Of a DNA stretch of 64,000 nt, positions 1 to 7,826 are shown one piece after another. The translations under genes and the position numbers were made by a program. The stretch is taken from the NCBI RefSeq assembly GCF_000971235.1, contig NZ_BBMB01000013.1, forward strand, positions 1 to 64,000, in the 5' to 3' direction. Each line of letters begins with the position of its first letter. Within the stretch, counting starts at the first letter, position 1. Under the pieces are notes generated by a model, which searched no databases, had not been told where the DNA came from, and saw nothing but the letters and a program-made list of their open reading frames with translations. The DNA is from Demequina subtropica. Lineage in GTDB: Bacteria; Actinomycetota; Actinomycetes; Actinomycetales; Demequinaceae.

Positions 1-103
1 CCTCACGTGCTGCGCCAAGGATGCTCGACCGGCGCGCCTGGAGCGAGCCAACGTTCTCGCTCCAGCGGTCGGAGTGTCGAAGCCCACCGTCGGATTCGCC
101 CGG

Positions 104-109
104 TAGCAT
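104..109 (+). promoter_or_regulatory. Candidate -10 box of the methyltransferase gene
   Basis: TAGCAT matches the actinobacterial TANNNT -10 pattern and sits 8 bases before GTG 118. This implies a very short or absent 5' leader and supports GTG 118 over the upstream start. No clear -35 is seen. Confidence 0.4.
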
Positions 110-117
110 CGTCTGTC

Positions 118-1230
118 GTGGCGCCCCAACCGATTCGTATCCTCGACCTCTTCGCGGGCGCCGGCGGGCTCACTGCAGGATTGACGAAAGCGGACCCACG
201 TTTCGCGAGCGTCGCAGCCGTCGAGATGGACCCTTTCGCCGCGGCTAGCTACGCCCTGAATCACCCCGACGCCGAGGTCTTCGCACTGCCAATCGAGCAG
301 TGGCTCGAGGACCATGAGATTACCCGCGGGGTCGATGTGATCGTCGGCGGACCGCCGTGCCAAGGCTTCTCAACTCTCGGCAAACAGGACGAGCAAGACG
401 AGCGCAACCTCCTGTGGCGGCAGTATGCCGAGACAATCGTCCGTTACCGACCGAAGTACTTCGTGGTGGAGAACGTCGCCGCCTTCGCGAAGTCACCGCA
501 GTTCGAGCAGTTCCGCCGCGAGACGGAGCCTGGCGGCACACTCAGCGAATACAACTTCGAACACACCGTGTTGAATGCAGCCGATTTCGGTGCACCGCAA
601 GCACGCAGGCGCGCGGTCGTCATTGGCCATCTGCGGAACCTTCCCTTCCCTGGTTTCCCCACACCTACGCATGACGCGAAAGGATCCTTCGGACTCCGAC
701 CACACCGGACTGTTCGTGAGGCGTTGGCGACGGTGCCGGACCGCCCGGATCGAGACCATCTCTTGGACGAGCGTCGCACCGCAGTCGGGGGTCGACGGGC
801 TCCGGGCCCGTTCCTTCCTCGGGACATGCACTGGAGTCGCGACTACGCGGACATGTCGCTGCAGCGCTTCGCCGCTATCCCGCCGGGCGGAAACCGTTTC
901 GATCTGCCGGACGAGCTGCTCGCGCCCTGCTGGCGTAAGCACCAGTCAGGATCCGCCGACGTGATGGGCCGGATGCATTGGGACAAACCCTCTGTCACCG
1001 TCAGGACCGAGTTCTTCAAGCCCGAAAAGGGTCGCTACCTTCACCCTGAGGCGAACCGCGCCATCACGCACTTCGAAGCAGCGATCTTGCAGGGCTTCCC
1101 CGCAAACCACCAGTTCGTCGGATCACGCGTAGCAATTGCACGCCAAATCGGCAATGCGGTGCCCATTCCTCTTGGCGAGGCGATAGGCCGCATGATTGCC
1201 GCGCAGTTCCCCGTGATGGCGGACGCGTAA
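118..1230 (+). CDS. DNA (cytosine-5-)-methyltransferase
   Basis: This is a C5-cytosine DNA methyltransferase that uses SAM, about 370 residues, a normal size for a single-domain restriction or orphan enzyme. The motifs are in the classical order: DLFAGAGG (motif I, residues 10-17), GGPPCQGFS with catalytic Cys81 (IV), VVENV (VI, 116-120), QARRRAVVIG (VIII, 161-170) and IGNAVPIPLGEAIG near the C-terminus (X). The variable target-recognition region lies between VIII and X. The frame is open upstream to base 7, but GTG at 118 puts motif I about 10 residues in, as in the family, and a TAGCAT -10 box (104-109) lies 8 bases before it. The target site cannot be read from sequence. No endonuclease is visible downstream; a partner could lie left of the window. 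Confidence 0.93.
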   Translation: MAPQPIRILDLFAGAGGLTAGLTKADPRFASVAAVEMDPFAAASYALNHPDAEVFALPIEQWLEDHEITRGVDVIVGGPPCQGFSTLGKQDEQDERNLLWRQYAETIVRYRPKYFVVENVAAFAKSPQFEQFRRETEPGGTLSEYNFEHTVLNAADFGAPQARRRAVVIGHLRNLPFPGFPTPTHDAKGSFGLRPHRTVREALATVPDRPDRDHLLDERRTAVGGRRAPGPFLPRDMHWSRDYADMSLQRFAAIPPGGNRFDLPDELLAPCWRKHQSGSADVMGRMHWDKPSVTVRTEFFKPEKGRYLHPEANRAITHFEAAILQGFPANHQFVGSRVAIARQIGNAVPIPLGEAIGRMIAAQFPVMADA

Positions 1231-1431
1231 CACGGTCATCACATGCGAGCTGCCACCCTGTGGCGCACCGCTGTGGAGGGTCGTCGGGTCACTTGCACAG
1301 CACTGCGCCCCCAACCCTTTGCAAGGGTGGGAACGCCCCGACGTTGGATTACCCGCCTGTCTCAGATCGGCGTGCGTGGCCCAGTCGGGGCGGCTGCCGT
1401 CAAAGCGACGCCAGAGGCCCGGCGCCAGGCG

Positions 1432-2370
1432 TCAGCGCACTATGACGAGCACGTCGGGTCGCTTCACGAGCCAGTGCGCAAGCCCGTACATGTCCGGGTA
1501 CATCGCGGACGTGCGGATCCCGTAACGGCGCTCAAGCTGCTCACGGATCTCGGCCTTCGCGTCCAGCAGGATGCGGAACGTGAACACCGGCGCCCGATCA
1601 GCCGGAAGAACGCCGTCGCGAGCCCGCGTGAGTTCGAGAGGCATCGAGCTGTAGTCACGCATCTGGTCGATGCTCCATCGCGAGCGCTCGCCGGGTGCCA
1701 CTCGTCCGATGCCCGTGCGTGCGGCCTCGATCGCAACGCCATCGAGCAGGAATCCTGCGCTCTGAGCGGCGATGCGTGAGTGGTAGACCGGCGGACGCCA
1801 GTAGCGCCGAAGCGTGCCGGTGCCCCACCGCTTGTCTGCCCGATGCGCATCGTGCTTGAGGCTGTGCCAGAGCGGCTCGCGGGTGTGCCAGTTCTGATTG
1901 AGGGTGACGTCGCTCTTGTCGGGAGCCACGAAGGCGAAGATGCGACCGTCGGCCTCCTCCTCGGGCTCTGCAACCGAAGTCACAGGCCGCTCGGTCGCGA
2001 ACCAGAGCGCGAACATGGGATTCTCGGTGACGTCGAGCAGCCGTGTGGGTCCCCCGACGTGCTGCAGCTCGGCGAAGATCTCGAGCGCCGGCGTTCCATC
2101 GAAGCGCCAGTCTGTGCGCGCATGGTCGAGTATCCGCTTCTCGGCGTCGACCATCTCCTGTTCCGTCGGCGGTCTTCCGAGGACTCCGCGAAGCGTGCGG
2201 TAAAGGGAGCTCTCAACACCCCAGTTGGCGTTCCGCGCGCCTCGCCACAGCAGGCGTTGCGCAGGGTAGCTCCCGGTAAGTTCGTTCACCTGCGCCTGGA
2301 AGTCCGACCAGCTCGCGATGGGCTCGGACTCCCATTCGCGGAAGAAGTCTGCAGCAAGCATTCCGGCCAT
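1432..2370 (-). CDS. FRG-domain protein
   Basis: A 312-residue FRG-domain protein. The diagnostic parts are LWRGARN at residues 41-47 (the (F/W)RG motif) and QHVGGPTRLLDVTENPM (about 103-119), matching the family pattern QHxGxPTRLLDWTxxP. FRG proteins are soluble, of poorly known biochemistry, and frequent in accessory or defence-like regions. No signal peptide or membrane segment is visible. ATG 2370 is preceded by AGGGG at good spacing. The gene converges on the methyltransferase across about 200 bases and may belong to the same defence-type locus, although they are not in one operon. The domain call is firm; the function is unknown. Confidence 0.8.
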   Translation of the reverse strand: MAGMLAADFFREWESEPIASWSDFQAQVNELTGSYPAQRLLWRGARNANWGVESSLYRTLRGVLGRPPTEQEMVDAEKRILDHARTDWRFDGTPALEIFAELQHVGGPTRLLDVTENPMFALWFATERPVTSVAEPEEEADGRIFAFVAPDKSDVTLNQNWHTREPLWHSLKHDAHRADKRWGTGTLRRYWRPPVYHSRIAAQSAGFLLDGVAIEAARTGIGRVAPGERSRWSIDQMRDYSSMPLELTRARDGVLPADRAPVFTFRILLDAKAEIREQLERRYGIRTSAMYPDMYGLAHWLVKRPDVLVIVR

Positions 2371-2447
2371 CAGCGCCCCTCAGTCGTGTTGAACGGACAC
2401 TATCGAGGCGGGCGGGTCCATCCGGCCTGATCTCGCTCGTGTCGCGC

Positions 2448-3164
2448 TCAGGTCCACGCTTCCGCGCCGAGTGCGCGCACGATCGCGGGAGCAAGCCTCG
2501 CGCCCATCCCGCGGTAGGTCTCAAGCAGGTTGGTCGACCCGGCCGCAGTCCGCACGAACCCATACCTGTCGATCACCGCGACGGCCTCAAGGTCGCGCAT
2601 GAGCAGCCACGCATGGGTCACGGGGATCTCGTACAGCGCACCTTCATCGTCGGTCTCCTTCCACCCGCCCTTGAGCTCATCGAGCGACGCCCAACCCGCG
2701 GCCTCCCCCATCCACGACAAGTCCTGGAGCACATGCGGATCCCCGGCGCGCTCGCCCCGCAGCGTCCACGAGTATCGCGAGTTGACCATCGCGCCGAGGA
2801 TCCACGCGATGGCCCGGTAGCCGATGGTGATGCCGGTGGTCGCCGGGGTCTCGGCGGGCTTGCCCATCCCGTGCGCGTCTTCGATCTTGCGCAAGATCGC
2901 ATGGGGGTTGACCTGCTCGAGCAGCGCGAGCGGTGCGACGCCGAACTCGCGGTCCTTGATCGCGATGCCCGCAATGCGCGAGAACCCGACGCGCACGTGT
3001 CGGTCGTCAATGGTGCCGACCGCCTCTACGACCGTGCCGACTTCGTCGTACACCGACTCAATCAGTCCCAGACGTGGGTGGCGCCGGCACAGCTCCGACG
3101 CGACCCACCACAGCTGCGCGTCGACGAATCGGTCCGCCGCGCGGAACGCCTTGGCGTTGGTCAT
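2448..3164 (-). CDS. Putative TY-Chap-like (peptide-binding chaperone) protein
   Basis: A 238-residue soluble protein with no catalytic motif that I recognise. The N-terminus (residues 8-33, with QLWWVASELCRRHP) resembles the start of the actinobacterial TY-Chap proteins, a T3SS-chaperone/YbjN-like fold thought to bind peptides. This is a memory-based match, not a search result. The real start is the ATG at 3164, which shares one base with the stop of the ADP-ribosylglycohydrolase gene (TGATG), so the two are translationally coupled. The much longer open frame upstream is only antisense-like shadow of that gene. The context suggests a partner or client-handling factor for the ADP-ribosylation enzymes. 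Confidence 0.5.
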   Translation of the reverse strand: MTNAKAFRAADRFVDAQLWWVASELCRRHPRLGLIESVYDEVGTVVEAVGTIDDRHVRVGFSRIAGIAIKDREFGVAPLALLEQVNPHAILRKIEDAHGMGKPAETPATTGITIGYRAIAWILGAMVNSRYSWTLRGERAGDPHVLQDLSWMGEAAGWASLDELKGGWKETDDEGALYEIPVTHAWLLMRDLEAVAVIDRYGFVRTAAGSTNLLETYRGMGARLAPAIVRALGAEAWT

Positions 3165-4642
3165 CACTTCACCTCCGCGAGGTAGGCACGGAACGCTGCG
3201 TTCGGTGAGGCCGCCGGCAGCGCCGCCACGACGTCTGCGAACGCCTGCTCCGGCTCCACGCCGAGGTGTCGCGTCGCGTACAGCGCCGCGACCGTGGGCG
3301 TCCGCGACTGCGCCGCGACGCAGTGGAGGTAGACCCTCTTGCCCTCGGCCCGCAGTGCGGCCACCGCATCGGCCGCCTCCTCGAGCACGAAGGCGAGGTG
3401 CTCGTTCGCCTCCGGCGACGCATCGTCGATCAACCAGACCTCCGCAACGTCCGCCCGTCCGATACGCGTGGGCACCTCGCGCGCGCCGAGCTGGCACAGG
3501 GAAACGACCGCGTCGATCTCGGCGGGCAGGTCGGCGAGGTTGTCGACGCCGCCCATGAGGACGCCGGCGTCGTGCGGATGGACGGCGAGCGCGTCGCGTC
3601 CGGTCCACCGCGAGTAGTCGACCCTGTCCCCCGTGAGCCAACCGCGCGAGTCGGGCGTGCCGCCGCGGACCGCGAGCACGGCGAGCCGCGTCAGGTCCCG
3701 CGCACCGAGCCCCGGGTAGCCGTGGAGCAGCCGCTGCCAGCCGACAGGGATGGCCGAGGCGCCGACGAGGGCGCCCGCGAGCGCGCCGGCGATCGCGGCG
3801 ACGGTGTCGGTGTCGTTGTGGATCCGCACCGCCTGCTCCACCACCCGGCGGAACGCGGCGGGCGTGTGCGTCGAGGGGTCGTCGAGGACGATGCCGCCCG
3901 CGCGGATCGCGGCGTACGCGGCCTGGACGGCGTCGACCACCCAGCCGTTGTGCGGGAACAGGTCGGGGTCGGCGCCGTCGGCTGCGGCGAGCAGCGCTGC
4001 CCACCGCTCGCGGCGTGCCTCGGGGAGGGCGGCGAGCGCATCGTCCAGGCGCACTCGGCCGTCGCGCACGGCGAGGTGGATGAGCACGCTCCACAGGGCG
4101 GCGCCGTCGCGGGCGTCGTCCTCCCAATGCGTCAGTGCGGCGATTGCGTCGGCGGCCGCGGCGACGCGGGCGACGCTGTCCACCTCGCCCATGTACGCGA
4201 GCCCGACCGGTGCCGTCCGCATGACCGAGCCGTTGCCGCCACTGCGGCCGTTCGCCTCGTGCACCCGGCGCGCCGACGTGGACGCGGCCGCCGCATCGTC
4301 CCCCCGCATGCCCCGGAGGACCTGCGAGGTCTGGATGCCGATGTCCTTGGCGCCGCGCGACCAGACGGCCCAGTCCCGGACGATGCGGTCCTGCGCCTCA
4401 GTGCTCGCCAGGTCCAGCCCGTCGGCGACGGCACGGAGGATGGGGACCGCCATGGCAGTGTCGTCGGTCCATTCGCCGGGCGCCCAGGTGTGGTTGCCGG
4501 TCATGTCGGCGGCGGTGCCGGCGAGGGTGAGGTGCGGGCGGGCGGGGCCGAACTCGTACGGCGCGCCGATCGCGTCGCCGACGGCCGAGCCCAGGATGGC
4601 GCCGGCGGCGCGGTGGGCGGTGGAGTTGCTGGTCTTCGTCAT
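3164..4642 (-). CDS. ADP-ribosylglycohydrolase fused to a dual-specificity-type phosphatase
   Basis: A two-domain, 492-residue protein. Residues 10 to about 330 form an ADP-ribosylglycohydrolase (DraG/ARH fold): GSAVGDAIGAPYEF (18-31), the metal-binding WTDDT (58-62), NGSVMRTAP (137-145) and HNDTDT (275-280), so the dinuclear Mg site looks intact. Residues 340-492 form a cysteine phosphatase: HCVAAQSRT (440-448) gives the CX5R loop with nucleophile Cys441 and Arg447, and IDDASPE (405-411) could supply the general-acid Asp. The expected roles are removing ADP-ribose (or a derivative) and dephosphorylating an associated product; the substrate is inferred, not shown. ATG 4642 is preceded by GAGGGGGA. 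The gene is divergent from the NrtR-type regulator and coupled to the downstream gene. Confidence 0.88.
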   Translation of the reverse strand: MTKTSNSTAHRAAGAILGSAVGDAIGAPYEFGPARPHLTLAGTAADMTGNHTWAPGEWTDDTAMAVPILRAVADGLDLASTEAQDRIVRDWAVWSRGAKDIGIQTSQVLRGMRGDDAAAASTSARRVHEANGRSGGNGSVMRTAPVGLAYMGEVDSVARVAAAADAIAALTHWEDDARDGAALWSVLIHLAVRDGRVRLDDALAALPEARRERWAALLAAADGADPDLFPHNGWVVDAVQAAYAAIRAGGIVLDDPSTHTPAAFRRVVEQAVRIHNDTDTVAAIAGALAGALVGASAIPVGWQRLLHGYPGLGARDLTRLAVLAVRGGTPDSRGWLTGDRVDYSRWTGRDALAVHPHDAGVLMGGVDNLADLPAEIDAVVSLCQLGAREVPTRIGRADVAEVWLIDDASPEANEHLAFVLEEAADAVAALRAEGKRVYLHCVAAQSRTPTVAALYATRHLGVEPEQAFADVVAALPAASPNAAFRAYLAEVK

Positions 4643-4674
4643 GGCGGTCCCCCTCAGATGTCGTTGGCGCAATT

Positions 4675-4700
4675 TTGCGTCAATTGACAAGTTAACGCAA
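4675..4700. promoter_or_regulatory. Candidate NrtR operator (inverted repeat)
   Basis: The arms TTGCGTCAA (4675-4683) and TTAACGCAA (4692-4700) are 8/9 complementary, separated by 8 bases. A further CGCAA half-site lies at 4668-4672. The repeat lies in the 77-base space between the divergent ARH-phosphatase and NrtR-type genes and overlaps the -35 box of the latter. It is the most AT-rich stretch nearby. Binding by the adjacent regulator is inferred. Confidence 0.5.
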
Positions 4701-4712
4701 GGGTGCGACATT
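4684..4712 (+). promoter_or_regulatory. Promoter of the NrtR-type gene
   Basis: A perfect TTGACA -35 (4684-4689), a 17-base spacer and a weak GACATT -10 (4707-4712) precede GTG 4720. The -35 lies inside the inverted repeat, so a bound repressor would block it. Confidence 0.45.
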
Positions 4713-4719
4713 CGATGCC

Positions 4720-5364
4720 GTGAAGAACTTCCGCGACTCCTCCGGCAAGGCGCTGAGCGACTACCCGCGGCCCTCCGTGGCCGTCGACATCGCGGTGCTC
4801 ACCGTCGTCGGCGGCGCTCTGTCGGTACTACTCGTGGACGACCCCCGCGACGGATCACGCCGACTCCCGGGCACCTTTCTCCACGAGGGCGAGGTGCTGG
4901 CCGATGCGGTGCACCGTTCACTGGCCGACAAGGCCGGGGTGGCGGGACTCGAGCCTGTGCAGCTGCGGGTGTTCGACTCGCTCGACCGCGACTCGCGCGG
5001 ATGGGTGCTCTCGGTCGCGCACCTGGTGGCGGTGCCCGCTCCCCTGCTGGGCGGGGTGACTCTGGTGCCCGTCACCGAAGTCGGCCCGCTCGCATTCGAC
5101 CACGCCGCGATCCTCGAGCTCGCGGTCGCGCGGCTGCGGGCGGACTACGCGGAGCACCCCGATCCGTGGGGCCTGCTCGGGGATAGGCCGTTCACGCTGC
5201 TCGAGCTCGAGCGGCTTCATCGCGCGGTGGATCCCGAGCGCCCCGGTCGCAAGGACACGTTCCGCCGACTAATGGAGCCGCAACTGGTCGACACGGGCGA
5301 GCTTGAACAGGGAACCGTAGGCAAACCTGCCAGGCTGTTCATCAGATCTCGGGGGGACTCATGA
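4720..5364 (+). CDS. NrtR-type transcriptional regulator (degenerate Nudix plus winged helix)
   Basis: A 214-residue NrtR-family protein. Residues 15-140 are a Nudix-fold ligand domain (YPRPSVAVDIAVLTV; LPGTFLHEGE), and residues about 155-214 are the NrtR winged helix (FTLLELERLHRAV, GRKDTFRRLM, GKPARLFI). The Nudix box is broken: the REUXEEXGU segment reads RSLADKAGV (66-74), losing three glutamates, so hydrolysis is unlikely and an ADP-ribose sensing role fits. In the known family NrtR represses NAD-metabolism genes and is released by ADP-ribose. The GTG start at 4720 has no strong SD. The gene overlaps the next one by 4 bases (ATGA). Confidence 0.85.
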   Translation: MKNFRDSSGKALSDYPRPSVAVDIAVLTVVGGALSVLLVDDPRDGSRRLPGTFLHEGEVLADAVHRSLADKAGVAGLEPVQLRVFDSLDRDSRGWVLSVAHLVAVPAPLLGGVTLVPVTEVGPLAFDHAAILELAVARLRADYAEHPDPWGLLGDRPFTLLELERLHRAVDPERPGRKDTFRRLMEPQLVDTGELEQGTVGKPARLFIRSRGDS

Positions 5365-5732
5365 CGAACGCGACACCAGAGCCGATCACTCAGCTCGAAC
5401 TGATCGCACTGCAGCGGCTTTACCTCGATGCCCGGTACCGGGGCGCAGCGGAGGATGCCTCGACCATCAAGGCGCTCTTCGAGAGCCGCGCCAAGGAGTT
5501 CGCCGTCGGGCGCTCTCTCGCGGACATCATGGACGCGATCGATGAGGACGGCGAGAACTACTGCTTCTACCTGTCGTCGCTCGACGAACTGCCGCCTGCT
5601 CCGCCGAAGGAGTGTTTCGAGCCGCGGCTCAACCGTGAGGAGCGCGAGCGCTGGTTGCGCGCGTACCAACAGGACGGCGCCGACTGGACCGACACCGACA
5701 TCCTCATGGCCATGGGATCCGGGATGAACTGA
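5361..5732 (+). CDS. Uncharacterised 123-residue protein of the NrtR operon
   Basis: Not recognised. It is a small acidic soluble protein of 123 residues, mostly predicted helical. There are two obvious segments: an N-terminal helix rich in Leu/Ile (QLELIALQRLYLDARYRG, 11-28), and a C-terminal charged part ending in WTDTDILMAMGSGMN. It contains two cysteines but no CxxC or other catalytic signature. ATG 5361 overlaps the regulator stop (ATGA) and GGGGGA lies just before it, so it is translationally coupled. Its position between the regulator and a TY-Chap-like gene suggests a cassette component. Confidence 0.7.
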   Translation: MTNATPEPITQLELIALQRLYLDARYRGAAEDASTIKALFESRAKEFAVGRSLADIMDAIDEDGENYCFYLSSLDELPPAPPKECFEPRLNREERERWLRAYQQDGADWTDTDILMAMGSGMN

Positions 5733-5783
5733 CAGCGCCCGCGACCACCACACCACCCCACCACCCGCTGAGGAGCACCCACC

Positions 5784-6539
5784 ATGTCGAACTTCGGTCT
5801 GGAAGCGATGGGCGACGAACGCATCCGCATCGCCGCATCATGGGATATCGCCGCACGCGTGGTCGCGATCGACCCCGCGTCCCGCGTCTACGAGTACCAC
5901 CCGATGGGCGGCATGTACGACTGCCTGGCGATCGGCCGCCAGGGAATGCAGATCGACATCAACCGCAATGGATCGGTTCACGTCCGCGAGAGCGTTGGCG
6001 GCGAGGCGAACCCGCTTGTACCGCTGGAGCAGTGGCACGACATCGTGTCGTCGGCACCGGGGACCGCGGCAATCGTGGGCACCATCGCCGCGCACTGCCG
6101 CCTCGACGGAGCCAAGAAGCCGTCGCGCGCACCGTGGCCCTTGACCTACCAGGTCGTCGCACGCGTCCTCGCGAGCCGGATCTTCGACTCCGCCGTGTGG
6201 GACTGCCGCCTCCAGCTCGATGACTCCTCGGGCCACTACAGCGAGCCGCCGCTGCGCTTCGAATCGCCGTCGCCCGAGGCAAAGTCCATTCCTCCGACCG
6301 AGTTCTGGGCGATCATGCGCAACGACGAGCCCATCGCCTACCTGTGGAACGGCTGGGCCTGGAACGGCGTGGGCGAACGCATCAACCTCGCATCCCGGTT
6401 CGCGCGCGGCGACTCCATTGACGCGCTCGCTCGCGACCTCGTCACCAGGTCCGGAGTGAAGGCGTCGACCGAGCTACCCCCGGTGCGGGTCCAGGTCGAG
6501 CCGCAGGGCTTCGTCACACCGCCGATGTTTCATCACTGA
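5784..6539 (+). CDS. TY-Chap2-like putative peptide chaperone
   Basis: A 251-residue soluble protein. Its first half has YHPMGGMYDCLAI followed by IDINRNGSVHV, and its second half has PLTYQVVARVLASRIF and VWDCRLQLDDSSG. I associate this pattern with the actinobacterial TY-Chap2 family (T3SS-chaperone/YbjN-like fold, predicted peptide binding). That assignment rests on remembered family features. No catalytic motif is evident. ATG 5784 follows GAGGAGC at good spacing. It probably shares the NrtR promoter and is followed after 9 bases by an amidohydrolase-like gene. Confidence 0.6.
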   Translation: MSNFGLEAMGDERIRIAASWDIAARVVAIDPASRVYEYHPMGGMYDCLAIGRQGMQIDINRNGSVHVRESVGGEANPLVPLEQWHDIVSSAPGTAAIVGTIAAHCRLDGAKKPSRAPWPLTYQVVARVLASRIFDSAVWDCRLQLDDSSGHYSEPPLRFESPSPEAKSIPPTEFWAIMRNDEPIAYLWNGWAWNGVGERINLASRFARGDSIDALARDLVTRSGVKASTELPPVRVQVEPQGFVTPPMFHH

Positions 6540-6548
6540 GGCTGGCGC

Positions 6549-7307
6549 ATGACCTCGCCCGTGATCCTCCACGTTCCCCACGCTTCGCGCGGGATCCCGG
6601 CGGACGTGCGCAGAGGGATCCTCCTCGACGATGCCGCCCTCGAGCACGAGCTCGACATGATGACCGACTCCTTCACCGACGTCATCGCGGCGCGCGCGAC
6701 CGAAGCCGCGGGCATCGAGGCGCTGGTGATCACCGCCCCGGTCTCGCGCCTGGTGGTCGACGTCGAACGCTTCGTCGACGGGTCCGAGCCGATGGAGAAG
6801 GTCGGCATGGGCCCGATCTACACGCACACCCACGACCAGCGCACCCTTCGCGACACCGTTGATGCGGCGCTGCTCGATCGTTACTTCCACCCGCACACCC
6901 AGGCAGTCGAGGACGCCGTGACCGCGGCGCTCGAGGCCCACGGCCAAGTCGTCGTGATCGACTTGCACTCGTACCCGACGCATCGTCTCCCCTACGAGAT
7001 GGCGGAGCACGATGCGCCGCGTCCGCAGATCTGCCTGGGCACCGATGCGTTTCACACTCCGGCGTGGTTGCTCGACGCAGCACGCTCCGCCCTCGATGGC
7101 TTCGAGATCGGGCTCGACTCGCCGTTCGCCGGCACCTACGTGCCACTCCGGTTCTACGGGCACGATGCGCGGGTCGCCTCGATCATGGTCGAGATCCGGC
7201 GCGACCAGTACATGGACGAGTCCACCGTCCGCGCGCATGACGGGCTCGAGGCACTAGTTGGCGCGTTGGCCGACCTATGCGCGGGCGTCGACAGCGCGCA
7301 GCTCTGA
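6549..7307 (+). CDS. N-formylglutamate amidohydrolase-family protein
   Basis: A 252-residue member of the N-formylglutamate amidohydrolase (HutG-like) family. Visible signatures are ILHVPHASRGIP at residues 5-16, the acidic DDAALEHELDMMTDSF, ITAPVSRLVVDVERF, YFHPHTQAVEDAV and VVIDLHSYPTHRLPYE. The His and Asp/Glu residues are those expected to bind zinc. The classical reaction is N-formyl-L-glutamate to glutamate and formate in histidine breakdown, but no hut gene is nearby. Its place at the end of the NrtR operon suggests another acyl-amino substrate. The start has a GAGG motif close upstream. No terminator is obvious; about 270 bases separate it from the tRNA. Confidence 0.85.
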   Translation: MTSPVILHVPHASRGIPADVRRGILLDDAALEHELDMMTDSFTDVIAARATEAAGIEALVITAPVSRLVVDVERFVDGSEPMEKVGMGPIYTHTHDQRTLRDTVDAALLDRYFHPHTQAVEDAVTAALEAHGQVVVIDLHSYPTHRLPYEMAEHDAPRPQICLGTDAFHTPAWLLDAARSALDGFEIGLDSPFAGTYVPLRFYGHDARVASIMVEIRRDQYMDESTVRAHDGLEALVGALADLCAGVDSAQL

Positions 7308-7528
7308 TATACGGCCAGCTCGCTCACATCGAGCAGGGGCTCGAGGCCCCAGGAGTTTTCCACGGTGCGGTGTTCGGCGCTCATGCCGCATAGGTGCGGA
7401 GCGCGCACCCCAGGCGTCCGGGACCAACCGGCACCAACGCGGGCCTGCCGTGGCGCAGCGGGCCAGGGGCTCCTCAGCGAGCCCAAAGTGATGAGTAAAT
7501 GATGACCGGGTCATGTCACTCCATGCAA

Positions 7529-7562
7529 AAAGTCCTGGCAACCCGTGAGTTACCAGGACTTT
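7529..7562 (-). terminator. Intrinsic terminator downstream of tRNA-Pro
   Basis: The arms AAAGTCCTGG (7529-7538) and CCAGGACTTT (7553-7562) are perfectly complementary with a 14-base loop. On the minus strand the stem is followed by a T run, directly after the tRNA 3' end. Some bidirectional action on the amidohydrolase operon is possible. Confidence 0.75.
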
Positions 7563-7576
7563 CCGCTTGCTACACG

Positions 7577-7650
<74 letters not shown>

Positions 7651-7826
7651 TGACAGCCCGATAACTATATCGGAATCCGGAGGCCTCCAAGACCACTTTC
7701 GACGCCAAGTCGCAGAAGAAGGCGCATAACTTGGTCAGCCCCGCGTCAACCCAGAAGACCGAGCCGCTTCCGCATCGTCCCTCGTCTCCCCTAGTCTCGG
7801 AGCACTGCTCAACGACGAGGAGACAC

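Noticed and set aside
2448-4127. A 559-residue minus-strand frame containing the TY-Chap-like protein
   Set aside because: The first two thirds are Arg/Gly-rich shadow of the ARH-phosphatase gene in another phase; only the part from ATG 3164 has normal composition and a coupled start.
7308-7528. Small gene between the amidohydrolase gene and the tRNA
   Set aside because: Open frames here are short, lack SD sites and have no recognisable protein pattern.
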